Source of the DNA: Owenweeksia sp.
GTDB taxonomy: Bacteria; Bacteroidota; Bacteroidia; Flavobacteriales; Schleiferiaceae
DNA length: 64,000 nucleotides
Assembly: GCA_028277105.1 (NCBI GenBank)
Contig: JANQHO010000169.1
Span: forward strand, 17,030-81,029
Reading direction: 5' to 3'
Under the pieces are notes generated by a model that saw only the letters and a list, made by a program, of their open reading frames with translations, was not told the DNA's origin and did no database searches. Of the stretch, positions 18,601 to 28,707 are shown one piece after another. A program made the translations under genes and the position numbers. Within the stretch, counting starts at the first letter, position 1, and each line of letters begins with the position of its first letter.

Positions 18601-19767
18601 ATGAATATCATTCTCTTTGACGATCAAAAAAGCAGGAAACAATTATTACCTCTGACTTTTACAAGACCTGTTGCAGAACTAAGAGTAGGGATACTCACCA
18701 TCAGGGAAAAATGGGAAAAGAGATTAAAGGGCATTTATTCCTGGCAAACAGAACAATACCTTTCCGGGAAGTACCCAACTAAGGAAGGGCAAGATAACTA
18801 CCTGATTAATGCTTCAGTCTGCCCCACTGACGAACTGGCTGAAGCTGTACAACAGTTGAACAGAGGAAGTATATTAATGCAAAACGGGAAAATAATTGCC
18901 TGTCATCCCGATACTGAAAAACTGGAAATTCCCGTAAAAAACCATATAATAGAGTTTGAAGGAGAATATATTCACATTGAATATCCCTGGGATATTTTTT
19001 CTAAAAACGGCCTGGAACTGGAAAGAGATTATGATCTACTAACCCGGGGCAGGACTTCAGCAGAACTGAGCAGCACCAATACCATTTTAGGTAGCAGGTT
19101 CTTTGCAGAAGAAGGGGCACAAGCCGAATGCGCTGTTTTCAATACTCTTTCTGGCCCGGTATATCTGGGAAAAGATACTGTTGTCATGGAAGGCTCAGTA
19201 GTAAGAGGAGGGCTGGCCCTTTGCGATCATTCCCAATTAAAACTGAGTACTAAAATATATGGGCCTACTACTATTGGCCCTTACAGCAAGGTGGGGGGAG
19301 AAGTAAACAATTCTGTAATACTCGGTTACTCTAATAAAGGACACGATGGCTTTTTGGGGAACAGTGTACTGGGAGAATGGTGTAATATTGGAGCTGATAG
19401 TAACAACTCCAACCTCAAAAATAACTATGATGAGGTAAAACTGTGGAGCTACCTTTCCCAGAGGTTTGAAAAAACAGGATTGCAATTTTGCGGGCTCATT
19501 ATGGGCGATCATTCCAAATGTGGTATTAATACCATGTTTAATACCGGAACAGTGGTAGGTGTAAGTGCCAATATTTTTGGATCCGGTTTTCCCCGAAATT
19601 TTATCCCTTCCTATTCATGGGGCGGAGCCAGTGGTTTCACAGAATACAAGCTTAGTAAGGCTATGGATACTGCCGGCAGGGTAATGCAAAGAAGAGGGGT
19701 GGAGTTGGATTTAAAAGAGAAAAATATCCTCCAGCATATATTTGACCTCACCGCCAGCTTTCGCTGA
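18601..19767 (+). CDS. GlmU-like putative sugar nucleotidyltransferase
   Basis: A 388-residue protein with an N-terminal nucleotidyltransferase-like domain (PF13562 type), starting 'MNIILFDDQKSRKQLLPLTF' and 'TRPVAELRVGIL'. A C-terminal left-handed beta-helix of hexapeptide repeats follows, with 'GPVYLGKDTVVMEG', 'KIYGPTTIGPYSKVGGEVNN' and 'SKCGINTMFNTGTVVGVSAN'. It is similar in layout to GlmU but is the separate family common in Bacteroidota, so the sugar phosphate is not known. It probably acts in cell-envelope sugar synthesis. Confidence 0.85.
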   Translation: MNIILFDDQKSRKQLLPLTFTRPVAELRVGILTIREKWEKRLKGIYSWQTEQYLSGKYPTKEGQDNYLINASVCPTDELAEAVQQLNRGSILMQNGKIIACHPDTEKLEIPVKNHIIEFEGEYIHIEYPWDIFSKNGLELERDYDLLTRGRTSAELSSTNTILGSRFFAEEGAQAECAVFNTLSGPVYLGKDTVVMEGSVVRGGLALCDHSQLKLSTKIYGPTTIGPYSKVGGEVNNSVILGYSNKGHDGFLGNSVLGEWCNIGADSNNSNLKNNYDEVKLWSYLSQRFEKTGLQFCGLIMGDHSKCGINTMFNTGTVVGVSANIFGSGFPRNFIPSYSWGGASGFTEYKLSKAMDTAGRVMQRRGVELDLKEKNILQHIFDLTASFR

Positions 19768-19775
19768 CCATCTGT

Positions 19776-19792
19776 TTGGCACAGGGATTGAC
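19776..19792 (+). promoter_or_regulatory. candidate sigma-54-like promoter before lon
   Basis: TTGGCACAGGGATTGAC has the -24 GG (19778-19779) and a -12 GA (19790-19791) exactly 10 bases apart, close to the sigma-54 consensus TGGCAC-N5-TTGC with one mismatch at the -12 C. It would start transcription near 19803, about 50 bases before the lon ATG. The rpoN gene is not in the window. Confidence 0.4.
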
Positions 19793-19854
19793 TTATATAG
19801 GGCCTCTTTGCTAAATGCGGTTTACCCGTGACAATTTGGCTCAAATACTAAAAA

Positions 19855-22314
19855 ATGAAATCCGGAGATCTATTTGATATTGACAGCCTGTCATTAGACA
19901 AGATTATGAATGAAGAAGCGGAATTTATTCCGTTGATGACCAATGAAGATGAAGACAATATGGAGAAGGAAGAACTTCCTTCGGAATTACCCATTCTTCC
20001 CCTGCGCAACACGGTTTTGTTTCCCGGGGTGGTGATCCCCATTACAGCTGGCAGGGACAAGTCTATTAAACTATTACAAAAAGCCAGTAAAGAAGACAAA
20101 ATTATTGGCGTGGTAAGTCAGCGCGATGCCGATAATGAAGACCCTGGCTGGGAAGACATCTATCCTGTAGGTACAGTAGCCCGTATTGTGCGTATGTTTA
20201 AAATGCCCGATGGCAATACTACCGTTATCATCCAGGGTAAGAAAAGATTTTCGTTACGCGAATTGATCTCAGAGGAACCCTATCTGAGAGCAAGGGTGGA
20301 AATGCTGGATGAGAAAAAAGAAAGCCGTAATGATCCCAAGTTTGTCGTACTGATGGACTCTATAAAGGAGCTGGCCTTAGAGATCATAAAAGAATCACCC
20401 AACATTCCCAGCGAAGCTGCCTTTGCCCTTAAAAATATTGAAAGCGATACCTTCCTGCTCAATTTCATCTCTTCCAACATGAATCTCGATGTGGAGAAAA
20501 AGCAAAAAATGCTGGAAACCAATGAGATGAAAAAGCGAGCCAATGAGGTACTCAAACATCTCAACCTCGAACTCCAGATGCTGGAGATGAAAAACGAGAT
20601 CCAAAGCAAGGTTAAAACAGAGTTTGACCAACAGCAACGTGAGTATTTTCTGCATCAGCAGATGAAGCAAATACAGGAAGAGCTAGGGGGTAGCAGTTCC
20701 GAAACAGAATTGGAGGAAATGCGCCAAAGAGGCAAAAAAAAGAAATGGCCTCAGGAAGTAGCTGATACTTTTGAAAAAGAGATAAAGAAACTACAGCGTA
20801 TCAATCCCCAGGTTCCGGAGTTCAGCATCCAGCGGAATTACCTGGAGTTTTTACTCGATCTGCCCTGGCAGGAATACAGTAAGGATTCTTTTGACCTTAA
20901 GAAAGCCCAGGCCATATTAGATCGCGATCATTACGGATTGGAAAAAGTGAAGGAAAGGATTATTGAGCATTTGGCTGTACTTAAGATTAAGGGCGACATG
21001 AAAGCCCCAATACTTTGCCTGTATGGACCTCCCGGAGTAGGTAAAACCAGTTTGGGTAAATCTATAGCAGAGGCCTTAGGCCGCAAGTATGTACGCATGT
21101 CGCTGGGAGGTATGCGAGACGAGGCAGAAATAAGAGGCCATCGCAAAACATATATCGGTGCCATGCCGGGGCGGGTTGTACAAAATATTAAAAAAGCCGG
21201 CACTTCCAATCCCGTATTTGTTTTGGACGAGATTGATAAATTGGTAAGTGATGGGCATGGTGACCCTTCTTCTGCTATGCTGGAAGTACTCGACCCCGAA
21301 CAGAACAATGAGTTTTACGATAATTATCTGGAGTTGGGCTACGATCTCAGTAAAGTAATGTTTATTGCTACAGCCAATAACCTCAGAACGGTTCACCCGG
21401 CCTTGCGCGACCGGATGGAAGTAATTGAGGTCAACGGTTATACAGTAGAGGAGAAAATAGAAATAGCCAAAAGGCATCTTTTGCCCAAACAGTTGAAGGA
21501 ACACGGTCTGAAAAAGAAAGACCTGAAGCTGGATAAAAAGACTTTTGAGTTCACTATCGACAATTACACCAGGGAATCGGGAGTGAGGGGACTGGACAAG
21601 GTATTGGCTAAATTGGTTCGTTACGCTGCTAAAAATATTGCAATGGATCAAGAATACCAGCTAAACCTCAACCCTCAAAAGGTAGAAGAGATACTTGGGA
21701 CGCGAAGGTTTAACAAGGATAAATATCAGGGTAATGAGATTGCCGGGGTAGTTACGGGTCTCGCCTGGACACCTGTAGGGGGTGATATACTTTTTATAGA
21801 GTCATCTATCAGTAAAGGAAAAGGCAAGCTTACCGTTACGGGAAACCTGGGGGATGTAATGAAGGAATCGGCTGTGATTGCCATGGCTTACCTCAAAGCC
21901 AATGCAGAAGATTTCAATATCGCTTACGAGGTATTTGACAAGTGGGATGTCCATATCCATTTTCCGGAAGGCGCTACCCCTAAAGACGGGCCTTCAGCCG
22001 GGATCACTATTTTAACCTCTTTGGCTTCGCTCTTCACCCAACGGAAGGTAAAAAGCCATTTAGCTATGACGGGTGAAATCACCCTGAGAGGAAAAGTCCT
22101 TCCGGTGGGAGGTATAAAAGAGAAGATACTGGCTGCCAAAAGGGCTGGTATAAGGGAGATCATTCTCAGCGATGAAAACAAAAAGGATATAGAAGAGATC
22201 AGCGAAGACTATTTAAAAGGATTGACTTTCCACTATGTGAAGAATATGATGGAGGTTATCCAGATTTCACTTACTCGACAAAAAGTAAAAAATCCTTTAA
22301 AAGTTATCGCTTAA
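19855..22314 (+). CDS. lon: ATP-dependent endopeptidase La (Lon)
   Basis: An 819-residue cytoplasmic AAA+ protease that degrades misfolded and regulatory proteins. Domain order: N-terminal LON substrate domain (about 40-240, starting 'LPILPLRNTVLFPGVVIPI'), coiled middle region, AAA+ module with Walker A 'GPPGVGKTS' and Walker B 'VFVLDEIDK', and a C-terminal serine protease with the catalytic Ser in 'PKDGPSAGIT' and Lys in 'PVGGIKEKIL'. An acidic N-terminal extension of about 40 residues precedes the LON domain, as in other Bacteroidota. A sigma-54-like site lies upstream. Confidence 0.98.
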   Translation: MKSGDLFDIDSLSLDKIMNEEAEFIPLMTNEDEDNMEKEELPSELPILPLRNTVLFPGVVIPITAGRDKSIKLLQKASKEDKIIGVVSQRDADNEDPGWEDIYPVGTVARIVRMFKMPDGNTTVIIQGKKRFSLRELISEEPYLRARVEMLDEKKESRNDPKFVVLMDSIKELALEIIKESPNIPSEAAFALKNIESDTFLLNFISSNMNLDVEKKQKMLETNEMKKRANEVLKHLNLELQMLEMKNEIQSKVKTEFDQQQREYFLHQQMKQIQEELGGSSSETELEEMRQRGKKKKWPQEVADTFEKEIKKLQRINPQVPEFSIQRNYLEFLLDLPWQEYSKDSFDLKKAQAILDRDHYGLEKVKERIIEHLAVLKIKGDMKAPILCLYGPPGVGKTSLGKSIAEALGRKYVRMSLGGMRDEAEIRGHRKTYIGAMPGRVVQNIKKAGTSNPVFVLDEIDKLVSDGHGDPSSAMLEVLDPEQNNEFYDNYLELGYDLSKVMFIATANNLRTVHPALRDRMEVIEVNGYTVEEKIEIAKRHLLPKQLKEHGLKKKDLKLDKKTFEFTIDNYTRESGVRGLDKVLAKLVRYAAKNIAMDQEYQLNLNPQKVEEILGTRRFNKDKYQGNEIAGVVTGLAWTPVGGDILFIESSISKGKGKLTVTGNLGDVMKESAVIAMAYLKANAEDFNIAYEVFDKWDVHIHFPEGATPKDGPSAGITILTSLASLFTQRKVKSHLAMTGEITLRGKVLPVGGIKEKILAAKRAGIREIILSDENKKDIEEISEDYLKGLTFHYVKNMMEVIQISLTRQKVKNPLKVIA

Positions 22315-22387
22315 TAATCTAATCCAGGTCTGATTCAATAGATGTGAAAATTCACCGTTTATTAGGGGAATTTCATTTCTTTGCTCC

Positions 22388-23410
22388 ATGCGAAAACTAC
22401 TTGCGCTAGTATTTTTTAGTGTTTCTTCCGTTTTATGGGCTCAACTCGGAGGTAGTTCCACTTATCAGTTCTTAAATTTAGTGCCTTCGGCCAGGGTAGC
22501 AGCTCAGGGTGGGAACGCTATTGCCAATCCTGAAAGCGACCTCAATTTTGCGATCTGGAACCCTTCTCTGCTCAATGAAGAGATGCACGGGCAGGTGAGT
22601 GTTAGTATGGTAGATTACGTAAGTGATATAGTAGTAGGCGATGTTAATTACGCCCATCATTTTGATAGCATCGGAACTTTTTTTGCCGGTGTGAAATTCG
22701 TTGACTACGGTGATTTTGACCGTACGGATGTTTTGGGCGTTAAGCAAGGAACCTTTTCGGCTACCGACCTGGCCTTAAATATCGGCTATTCCTACACTAT
22801 CGATACCAACTGGCGGGTAGGTGCCACCATGAAGTTGATCAACTCTACCTACGAAAGCTTTACTTCTTATGGTATGACGGGTGACCTGGCAGCCACTTAT
22901 CAAATACCTTCCAAAAGAATAGTGGTTGCCCTGGTGGCCAAAAATATAGGCTTCCAATTCAGTCCGTATAACAATGAAAGAGAATCTCTGCCTTTTGAAT
23001 TACAGCTGGGTTTTTCCAATCGTTTTGAACACCTGCCATTGCGTTGGCAGATCACTTTTGAACAGTTAGAAACCTGGGACTTGCGTTATCGCAATCCTAA
23101 TGATGTACAAACCAATCAATTCACGGGTGAAGTGGAAGATAATTTTCCTTCTATTTGGAATAATATTCTCAGGCATATGGTATTAGGGGTAGAATTCTCC
23201 CCTACAAAAAGTTTTAATCTTCAATTTGGGTATAATTTTCGCAGAAGGCAGGAACTCAATCTTGATACCCGTAGGACGGCTGCTGGCTTTTCTTTTGGCA
23301 TGGGGATAAAGATTTCTAAATTCCGCCTCAGTTACGGCCGCAATATGTATCACGTTGCCAGTAATGCCAACCACTTTTCTATCATCACTGACTTGCAGGA
23401 TTTCAGATGA
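22388..23410 (+). CDS. porQ: type IX secretion system outer-membrane protein PorQ
   Basis: A 340-residue beta-barrel of the PorV/PorQ group with a signal peptide (cleavage near 'VLWAQ', residue about 19). It reads on with 'STYQFLNLVPSARVAAQGG', the typical PorQ opening. PorQ is an outer-membrane part of the type IX secretion attachment complex, which handles C-terminal-signal cargo such as the three CTD proteins in this window. It overlaps cmk by four bases (ATGA); the porQ-cmk pairing is also seen in other Bacteroidota. Confidence 0.88.
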   Translation: MRKLLALVFFSVSSVLWAQLGGSSTYQFLNLVPSARVAAQGGNAIANPESDLNFAIWNPSLLNEEMHGQVSVSMVDYVSDIVVGDVNYAHHFDSIGTFFAGVKFVDYGDFDRTDVLGVKQGTFSATDLALNIGYSYTIDTNWRVGATMKLINSTYESFTSYGMTGDLAATYQIPSKRIVVALVAKNIGFQFSPYNNERESLPFELQLGFSNRFEHLPLRWQITFEQLETWDLRYRNPNDVQTNQFTGEVEDNFPSIWNNILRHMVLGVEFSPTKSFNLQFGYNFRRRQELNLDTRRTAAGFSFGMGIKISKFRLSYGRNMYHVASNANHFSIITDLQDFR

Positions 23411-24108
23411 CAACAAAACCGGGGATCAATATTGCCATTGATGGCTATTCCTCTACCGGCAAAAGCACCTTAGCTAAGAGTTTGGCGGCCAGTTTAGGTT
23501 ACCGTTATATAGATACCGGGGCTATGTACAGGGCTGTAACCCTTTTTGCTTTAAGAAATGGCTTAATTGATCAGAATAACGATTCTGTTATTAATGAAAA
23601 TATTGCCCAGCGGATTGAGCCTGAAGTAAAGCTGATGTTCCGGTTCAATCCTGAAAAGAACCTTTCCGAAATTTATTTGAACAATGAAAATGTGGAAGAT
23701 GAGATCAGGAAGATGGAGGTAGCCCGCCATGTAAGCAGTATAGCTGCTATTTCAGGTATCAGGCGTTTTTTAGTGAAACAGCAGCAGGCAATGGCCAGGG
23801 AGAAGAGAGTCGTAATGGATGGCCGGGATATAGGTACAGTGGTTTTGCCTGAAGCTGAACTCAAGATTTTTATGACAGCCAGTGAAGAGGTAAGAGTGGA
23901 GAGAAGGTTTAAGGAATTACAGGCTAAAGGACAGCAGGTTACTAAAGAAGAAGTTGCCCGGAATATCAGCGAACGTGACTATAAAGATACCAGCCGGGAA
24001 GATAGTCCCTTGAAGCGAGCTAAAGATGCTCTTCTATTGGATAATTCAGATTTAACTCCCTCAGAGCAATTAGAGGTGGTTCTGGGCTGGGTCAGGGAAA
24101 ATATCTAA
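23407..24108 (+). CDS. cmk: (d)CMP kinase
   Basis: A 233-residue cytidylate kinase that phosphorylates CMP and dCMP with ATP. It carries the P-loop 'GYSSTGKSTLAKSLA' (about residues 11-25), 'YRYIDTGAMYRAVTL', 'VVMDGRDIGTVVLPEAELKI' and the lid region 'NISERDYKDTSREDSPLK'. Length and motif order are normal. Its stop shares bases with the stop of the convergent ACBP gene (CTAA at 24105-24108). Confidence 0.97.
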   Translation: MTTKPGINIAIDGYSSTGKSTLAKSLAASLGYRYIDTGAMYRAVTLFALRNGLIDQNNDSVINENIAQRIEPEVKLMFRFNPEKNLSEIYLNNENVEDEIRKMEVARHVSSIAAISGIRRFLVKQQQAMAREKRVVMDGRDIGTVVLPEAELKIFMTASEEVRVERRFKELQAKGQQVTKEEVARNISERDYKDTSREDSPLKRAKDALLLDNSDLTPSEQLEVVLGWVRENI

Positions 24109-24416
24109 TCAATCTCATTCCAGTCATCGGGTAAGCGGTCTTCTCTTTTGGTTTCTTCCAACAACCACTTTATAGTTTCGATGTATTTGTGTTTGGCTTC
24201 TATTTGGGGCATACCCTCTAGCCGCTTCCACGAATCGTGTTTGAAAGTTTGAACTACGTTAGATGATTCTGTGGGTCTTTCGTAAATATTGTCCCCTTCT
24301 GTTGCCTGTTTAAAGTAAGCGTAGGCAATTAACATATTATCGGCAGACTGGGGAGGCATATTGTTGCCTATTTCTACGTATTTCCAGAATTCCTTGTCTA
24401 ATTCTTTACCCTCCAT
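24105..24416 (-). CDS. acyl-CoA-binding protein
   Basis: A 103-residue protein of the ACBP (PF00887) family, which binds long-chain acyl-CoA thioesters. Family features include 'ADNMLIAYAYFKQATEGD', where the normal 'LYGLYKQAT' appears in altered form, a Lys-Trp pair in 'FKHDSWKRLEGM', and 'EAKHKYIETIKWLL'. It is the last gene of the minus-strand operon that also codes for psd and cdsA, which fits a role in lipid metabolism. Confidence 0.85.
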   Translation of the reverse strand: MEGKELDKEFWKYVEIGNNMPPQSADNMLIAYAYFKQATEGDNIYERPTESSNVVQTFKHDSWKRLEGMPQIEAKHKYIETIKWLLEETKREDRLPDDWNEID

Positions 24417-24432
24417 AAGTGGGATTACCTAA

Positions 24433-25092
24433 TTATTTCAATTCAGCCAAAACTTGTTCGCCCCCTCTGGCCTTATCTCCTATCTTTACCATAATATTGG
24501 CATCCAAAGGTAGCACAACATCTACCCTTGAACCGAATTTAATAAAACCAGAGTCTTTTCCCTGTAAAACTTTTATACCCTCTTTGGCATACATCACTAA
24601 CCTGCGAGCCACAGCCCCGGCAATTTGCTTGTACATAACCGGGATACCATCTTCATTTTCAACTACTACTGTGGTACGTTCATTAAGCAAGCTGGATTTG
24701 GGATGCCATGCTACCAGGTAAGCGCCAGGGTGGTATTTAGCATATTTTATTATTCCCGAAACCGGATAACGGTTTACATGAACATTAAGAGGAGACATAA
24801 AAATACTGATCTGAATGCGCTTGTCCTTAAAATATTCCTGTTCGTCAATCTCTTCAATTGCTACGATCTTGCCGTCTGCCGGAGCTATGACCTTTTCACT
24901 GTCAATATGGGTGTGTCTTCTGGGATTCCTGAAGAATTGCAAAACTAATATGTAGATAATGATGCTTGCTATTAGAGAGATATTGTGAACCCATTCATTG
25001 GTAAACAGAATGAAAAGAGCCAGGTTTATCGCTGCCAGTATAAGTAGAAGGTAGAAAAGAATTTTACGTCCTTCGGGGTGAATCCTAATCAT
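24433..25092 (-). CDS. psd: phosphatidylserine decarboxylase
   Basis: Makes phosphatidylethanolamine from phosphatidylserine. The 219-residue proenzyme has two N-terminal membrane segments (about 10-30 and 37-53), 'PADGKIVAIEE', 'NVHVNRYPVSG' and the self-cleavage site Gly187-Ser188 in 'FIKFGSRVDV', where Ser becomes the pyruvoyl group. This is the short archaeal/Bacteroidota-type Psd. Its start overlaps the cdsA stop by four bases; phosphatidylserine synthase is not in the window. Confidence 0.93.
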   Translation of the reverse strand: MIRIHPEGRKILFYLLLILAAINLALFILFTNEWVHNISLIASIIIYILVLQFFRNPRRHTHIDSEKVIAPADGKIVAIEEIDEQEYFKDKRIQISIFMSPLNVHVNRYPVSGIIKYAKYHPGAYLVAWHPKSSLLNERTTVVVENEDGIPVMYKQIAGAVARRLVMYAKEGIKVLQGKDSGFIKFGSRVDVVLPLDANIMVKIGDKARGGEQVLAELK

Positions 25093-25919
25093 AAGTTAAA
25101 ATTTTCCAGGATGCGAAGATAAAAATAGGCTGCTGGTAAAGCGAATAACAGGCTATCAATGCGATCGAGAATCCCACCATGGCCGGGAATAAACCTTCCA
25201 CTGTCCTTTACCTGAAAATACCTTTTTACAGCAGATTCAAAAAGATCTCCCAGGGTACTGAATATTGAAACAATACCCGCTAGGCCCAGCCATTCAACTA
25301 AAGAAAGATAATCGAAATAATTGCTCATAATCCAGGCTGTTAAAAGAGTAAATATTATCCCGCCAATAAAACCTTCCCAGGTTTTATTAGGGGAAATACG
25401 TTCAAAAAATTTGTGTTTGCCCAAGAAACGGCCGCTTAAATAGGCAAAAGTATCACCTGCCCAGATGAGAATAAAGACCGATAATAAGATCCAATTTATC
25501 CTTTCTGCTTTGTAAAAAGGGATCAGGGTGATGAGGAACATGGGAATTCCAATGTAGATCAAGGCGAAGGTAACATGAAAAAGTCTGGCTAGATTATTAC
25601 CTCTTTTTGTAGAAAATGACTGGCTGATATACAGGATTATGATAAACAGAAAAATGAAAGTTGAAAAGAGGCTGAACTTTATGTCAGACTCTTTAAAAAA
25701 ACTGTGATAGCTGTAGATAAGCAGCAGAATGATAACAGTTGAGAGCCCAACGCTAAGCTTTACAGGTTCATTTTTTCTGAGTTGCATCCATTCGGCCATA
25801 GCAGTTAGGGTTAAGAGAAAAACAAGTAAAAACTGCCCGTACATGCCGGTTAGGCATGAGGCAATGATTACCATCACATATACTAAACCACTAATGCTGC
25901 GTATGAACAGTTCTTTCAT
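25089..25919 (-). CDS. cdsA: phosphatidate cytidylyltransferase
   Basis: Makes CDP-diacylglycerol from phosphatidate and CTP in the inner membrane. The 276-residue protein has about eight hydrophobic segments and, near the C-terminus, the CDP-diglyceride synthetase signature 'SAVKRYFQVKDSGRFIPGHG' followed by 'GILDRIDS', plus 'ISPNKTWEGFIGG' before it. Its start abuts the stop of the LUD gene and it overlaps psd, placing two successive phospholipid steps in one operon. Confidence 0.95.
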   Translation of the reverse strand: MKELFIRSISGLVYVMVIIASCLTGMYGQFLLVFLLTLTAMAEWMQLRKNEPVKLSVGLSTVIILLLIYSYHSFFKESDIKFSLFSTFIFLFIIILYISQSFSTKRGNNLARLFHVTFALIYIGIPMFLITLIPFYKAERINWILLSVFILIWAGDTFAYLSGRFLGKHKFFERISPNKTWEGFIGGIIFTLLTAWIMSNYFDYLSLVEWLGLAGIVSIFSTLGDLFESAVKRYFQVKDSGRFIPGHGGILDRIDSLLFALPAAYFYLRILENFNL

Positions 25920-26557
25920 CAGAGCTGATCTTCCAGTAAAAGCAGATAGATGTCTTTATTGCTGAATTGCCCATCGGTATTCTCCATTGTGCCGCTTTCT
26001 TTAATGGGGCCTTTAATAGTGGTGATCTGTGAAGGAATATCCCCTTTGTATTTCACCCGTATTCCGGTAAGAGCCGACCTCAAGTTTTCTACAATCTGAC
26101 TGGTTTGGGATATTATTATGAATATTTCTGGCAGGTCAGCCAATTTTTTTCCTTTGGTTTGATTGGCGGAGATCATTATACCACCATTGAATGAAACCAG
26201 GAATTCGCAACCACAACAAAAAGCATCGTCCGAAGCAGTAGCATTTTCTGTATAAGATAACTCTGCCTTTGATAAGATAGATTGAAGATTTTTGTCATAA
26301 CACGATATAACTTCAAGGCCGGATTCTGTCGTAATACTTTTGAGGTAAGTAAGGGCTTCTTCTTCGTTTTCGCAATAGAGAAACTTACCGCCAGATGTAG
26401 TAAAGCTTTGTACAAAAGAAAGGTCAACCGATTCTTTTCGCTCAGGAGCATAAAGACCTTGCGGTTGACCTCTCTCTTTTGCTTGCTCTGATGGCTTACC
26501 ACTAAGGGTGGACATGAATTGTCCAAACCATCCTTTCTTTTTTTTAGAATCCCCCAT
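25919..26557 (-). CDS. LUD domain protein (LutC/YkgG-like)
   Basis: A 212-residue soluble protein with a LUD (PF02589) domain in its C-terminal half ('CCGCEFLVSFNGGIMISANQ', 'KKLADLPEIFIIISQTSQIV'). The N-terminus is Lys-rich and unlike LutC. LutC family members belong to lactate utilisation complexes, but LutA and LutB are absent here. In Bacteroidota this gene commonly sits between ftsH and cdsA, so a separate role is likely. It shares its last base position with the cdsA start. Confidence 0.75.
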   Translation of the reverse strand: MGDSKKKKGWFGQFMSTLSGKPSEQAKERGQPQGLYAPERKESVDLSFVQSFTTSGGKFLYCENEEEALTYLKSITTESGLEVISCYDKNLQSILSKAELSYTENATASDDAFCCGCEFLVSFNGGIMISANQTKGKKLADLPEIFIIISQTSQIVENLRSALTGIRVKYKGDIPSQITTIKGPIKESGTMENTDGQFSNKDIYLLLLEDQL

Positions 26558-26597
26558 TCAAGTCATTTTGTTTTTGGAGGACGGTTGACATACCTTC

Positions 26598-28691
26598 TTA
26601 CTGCTTGTTTTCTTCTGTTTCGGTAGTTTCTTCAGCGTGGTCATCTATCTTTATACTTTGCTGGCCATTTTTTGAAACAGTTTTTTCGGACTCTTCACTT
26701 TGGCTGGCTTTTTCCCAGGGCTGCTTACCAAATATTTCCTCCAAATTTTCCTTAAAAATAACTTCTTTTTCAAGTAATAATTCGGCCAGGATAACGAGTT
26801 TTTCCTTGTTGTTTGTTAATAATTCTTTAGCTCTATGATATTGCTCTTCAACTATTTTGCTGATCTCTTCGTCTATTATTTGGGCAGTTTTCTCACTGTA
26901 AGGCTTATTAAAGCCAAATTCATCACCACCCTGGCTGTCGTAATAAGTGATATTGCCAATTTTTGAATTAAGTCCGTATATAGTAACCATCGCTCTGGCC
27001 TGTTTGGTTACTTTTTCCAGGTCACTCAAGGCTCCGGTAGATATCTTTCCAAAAATGATCTCTTCAGCTGCCCGGCCTCCCAGGGCGGCACACATTTCAT
27101 CGAGTATTTGTTCTGTATTGGTTATCTGTCTTTCCTCGGGCAAATACCAGGCTGCACCTAAAGAACGACCGCGGGGAACAATGGTTACCTTAACCAGAGG
27201 GGAAGCGTGTTCCAGCAACCAACTTACGGTGGCATGCCCGGCTTCGTGATGGGCTATTACCTTTTTTTCCTCAGCTGAAATGATCTTATTCTTCTTTTCT
27301 AAACCACCAATGATCCGGTCTACAGCATCGAGGAAATCCTGTTGTTCTATGGATTTTTTCTCTTTACGGGCGGCAATAAGGGCAGCTTCGTTACAGACAT
27401 TGGCTATATCAGCTCCACTGAATCCAGGAGTTTGTCTTGCTAAGAAGTCAGTATCAACTTCTGAGGAAAGCTTAAGAGGCTTTAAGTGAACCTGAAAGAT
27501 CTCTTTGCGTTCGTTGAGGTCCGGTAAGTCAATGTAGATCTGGCGGTCAAAGCGTCCGGCCCGCATAAGGGCGCGATCCAGTACATCAGCACGGTTAGTG
27601 GCTGCCAGAACAATCACATGTTCATTGGTGCCAAAGCCGTCCATTTCCGTTAGTAACTGGTTAAGAGTGTTTTCGCGCTCATCATTGCCGCCACTAAAAG
27701 TATTTTTACCCCTGGCCCGGCCAATGGCATCTATTTCATCTATAAAAATAATAGAAGGCGATTTTTCCTTGGCTTGCTTAAAGAGATCCCTTACCCTGGA
27801 GGCTCCAACTCCTACAAACATCTCTACAAAGTCAGAACCTGAAAGCGAAAAGAAAGGCACTTTAGCTTCACCGGCCACTGCTTTGGCCAGTAAAGTTTTA
27901 CCGGTACCGGGAGGGCCTACCAGTAGAGCCCCTTTTGGAATTTTGCCCCCCAGAGAAGTGTACTTATCGGGGTCTTTGAGAAAAGCCACAATTTCCTGTA
28001 CCTCTTCTTTAGCTCCTTCTAGACCGGCTACATCTTTGAAGGTGACTTTTACATTGGTGTTTTTATCAAACAACTGGGCCTTTGATTTGCCGATATTGAA
28101 GATCTGGGCTCCTGCTCCTCCTGCTCCGGAGCTCATCCTGCGGATAAAGAAAAGCCAAATAGCCACCATCATAAGAATAGGGAAAGTCCAAGCCAGGATA
28201 TCGCCCCAGTAGTCTTTGCGTTCTTCATAAGTCGGAATGATCTTTTCGCTGGCCAGCTCGGAATGTTGCTCATAAAAATTTTCCAGATTGGCCCTGAAAG
28301 CTTCGTCAGGCATTTCAAATGCGAAATGAGGGCCTGAATTGACTCCGCTAATGCCGTTGCTTCTTAAGTCTTTATACTTCTCTTTTTCTTTTAGGGAAGA
28401 GGGTTTAATAAAGATCTGAACTTGTTTTTCGTTGATGATCTTAATTTTTTCGACATCATTTTCCTTCAGCATCTCTGTAAATTCACTGAAATCGATATCC
28501 TCAACGTTAGAATTGAGGGTGCCAAAAATTTGCAACCCTATAAAAAGAAGAAATATAGCAGCATAGATCCAGTAAAAATTAAACCTGCGGTTTGGCCCTC
28601 CACTGGGTTTCTTATCATTTCCTTCGCTGTTATTTCCTTTTGAAAACTGTTCTTTCAATTTCTCTAATTGGTTTTTATCCTTTTTTTCCAT
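26598..28691 (-). CDS. ftsH: ATP-dependent zinc metalloprotease FtsH
   Basis: A 697-residue membrane-bound AAA protease that removes damaged or unassembled membrane proteins. Two membrane segments (about 38-58 and 165-183) flank a periplasmic domain. The AAA module has Walker A 'GPPGTGKT' at 259-266, Walker B '[12 protein letters not shown]' and the SRH '[19 protein letters not shown]'; the zinc site is 'HEAGH' at 482-486. It ends in an acidic, low-complexity tail. It is cotranscribed with rsfS upstream (16-base gap) and the LUD gene downstream. Confidence 0.98.
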   Translation of the reverse strand: MEKKDKNQLEKLKEQFSKGNNSEGNDKKPSGGPNRRFNFYWIYAAIFLLFIGLQIFGTLNSNVEDIDFSEFTEMLKENDVEKIKIINEKQVQIFIKPSSLKEKEKYKDLRSNGISGVNSGPHFAFEMPDEAFRANLENFYEQHSELASEKIIPTYEERKDYWGDILAWTFPILMMVAIWLFFIRRMSSGAGGAGAQIFNIGKSKAQLFDKNTNVKVTFKDVAGLEGAKEEVQEIVAFLKDPDKYTSLGGKIPKGALLVGPPGTGKTLLAKAVAGEAKVPFFSLSGSDFVEMFVGVGASRVRDLFKQAKEKSPSIIFIDEIDAIGRARGKNTFSGGNDERENTLNQLLTEMDGFGTNEHVIVLAATNRADVLDRALMRAGRFDRQIYIDLPDLNERKEIFQVHLKPLKLSSEVDTDFLARQTPGFSGADIANVCNEAALIAARKEKKSIEQQDFLDAVDRIIGGLEKKNKIISAEEKKVIAHHEAGHATVSWLLEHASPLVKVTIVPRGRSLGAAWYLPEERQITNTEQILDEMCAALGGRAAEEIIFGKISTGALSDLEKVTKQARAMVTIYGLNSKIGNITYYDSQGGDEFGFNKPYSEKTAQIIDEEISKIVEEQYHRAKELLTNNKEKLVILAELLLEKEVIFKENLEEIFGKQPWEKASQSEESEKTVSKNGQQSIKIDDHAEETTETEENKQ

Positions 28692-28707
28692 TACTCACAA
28701 TCCGGGA

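Noticed and set aside
21076..21651. Long minus-strand open frame (191 codons) inside lon
   Set aside because: It lies wholly within the Lon AAA and linker coding region; no domain or start signal supports it.
27598..28212. Long plus-strand open frame (204 codons) antisense to ftsH
   Set aside because: It is the mirror of the conserved AAA domain of ftsH; the Ser/Pro-rich product has no domain and the minus-strand gene is certain.
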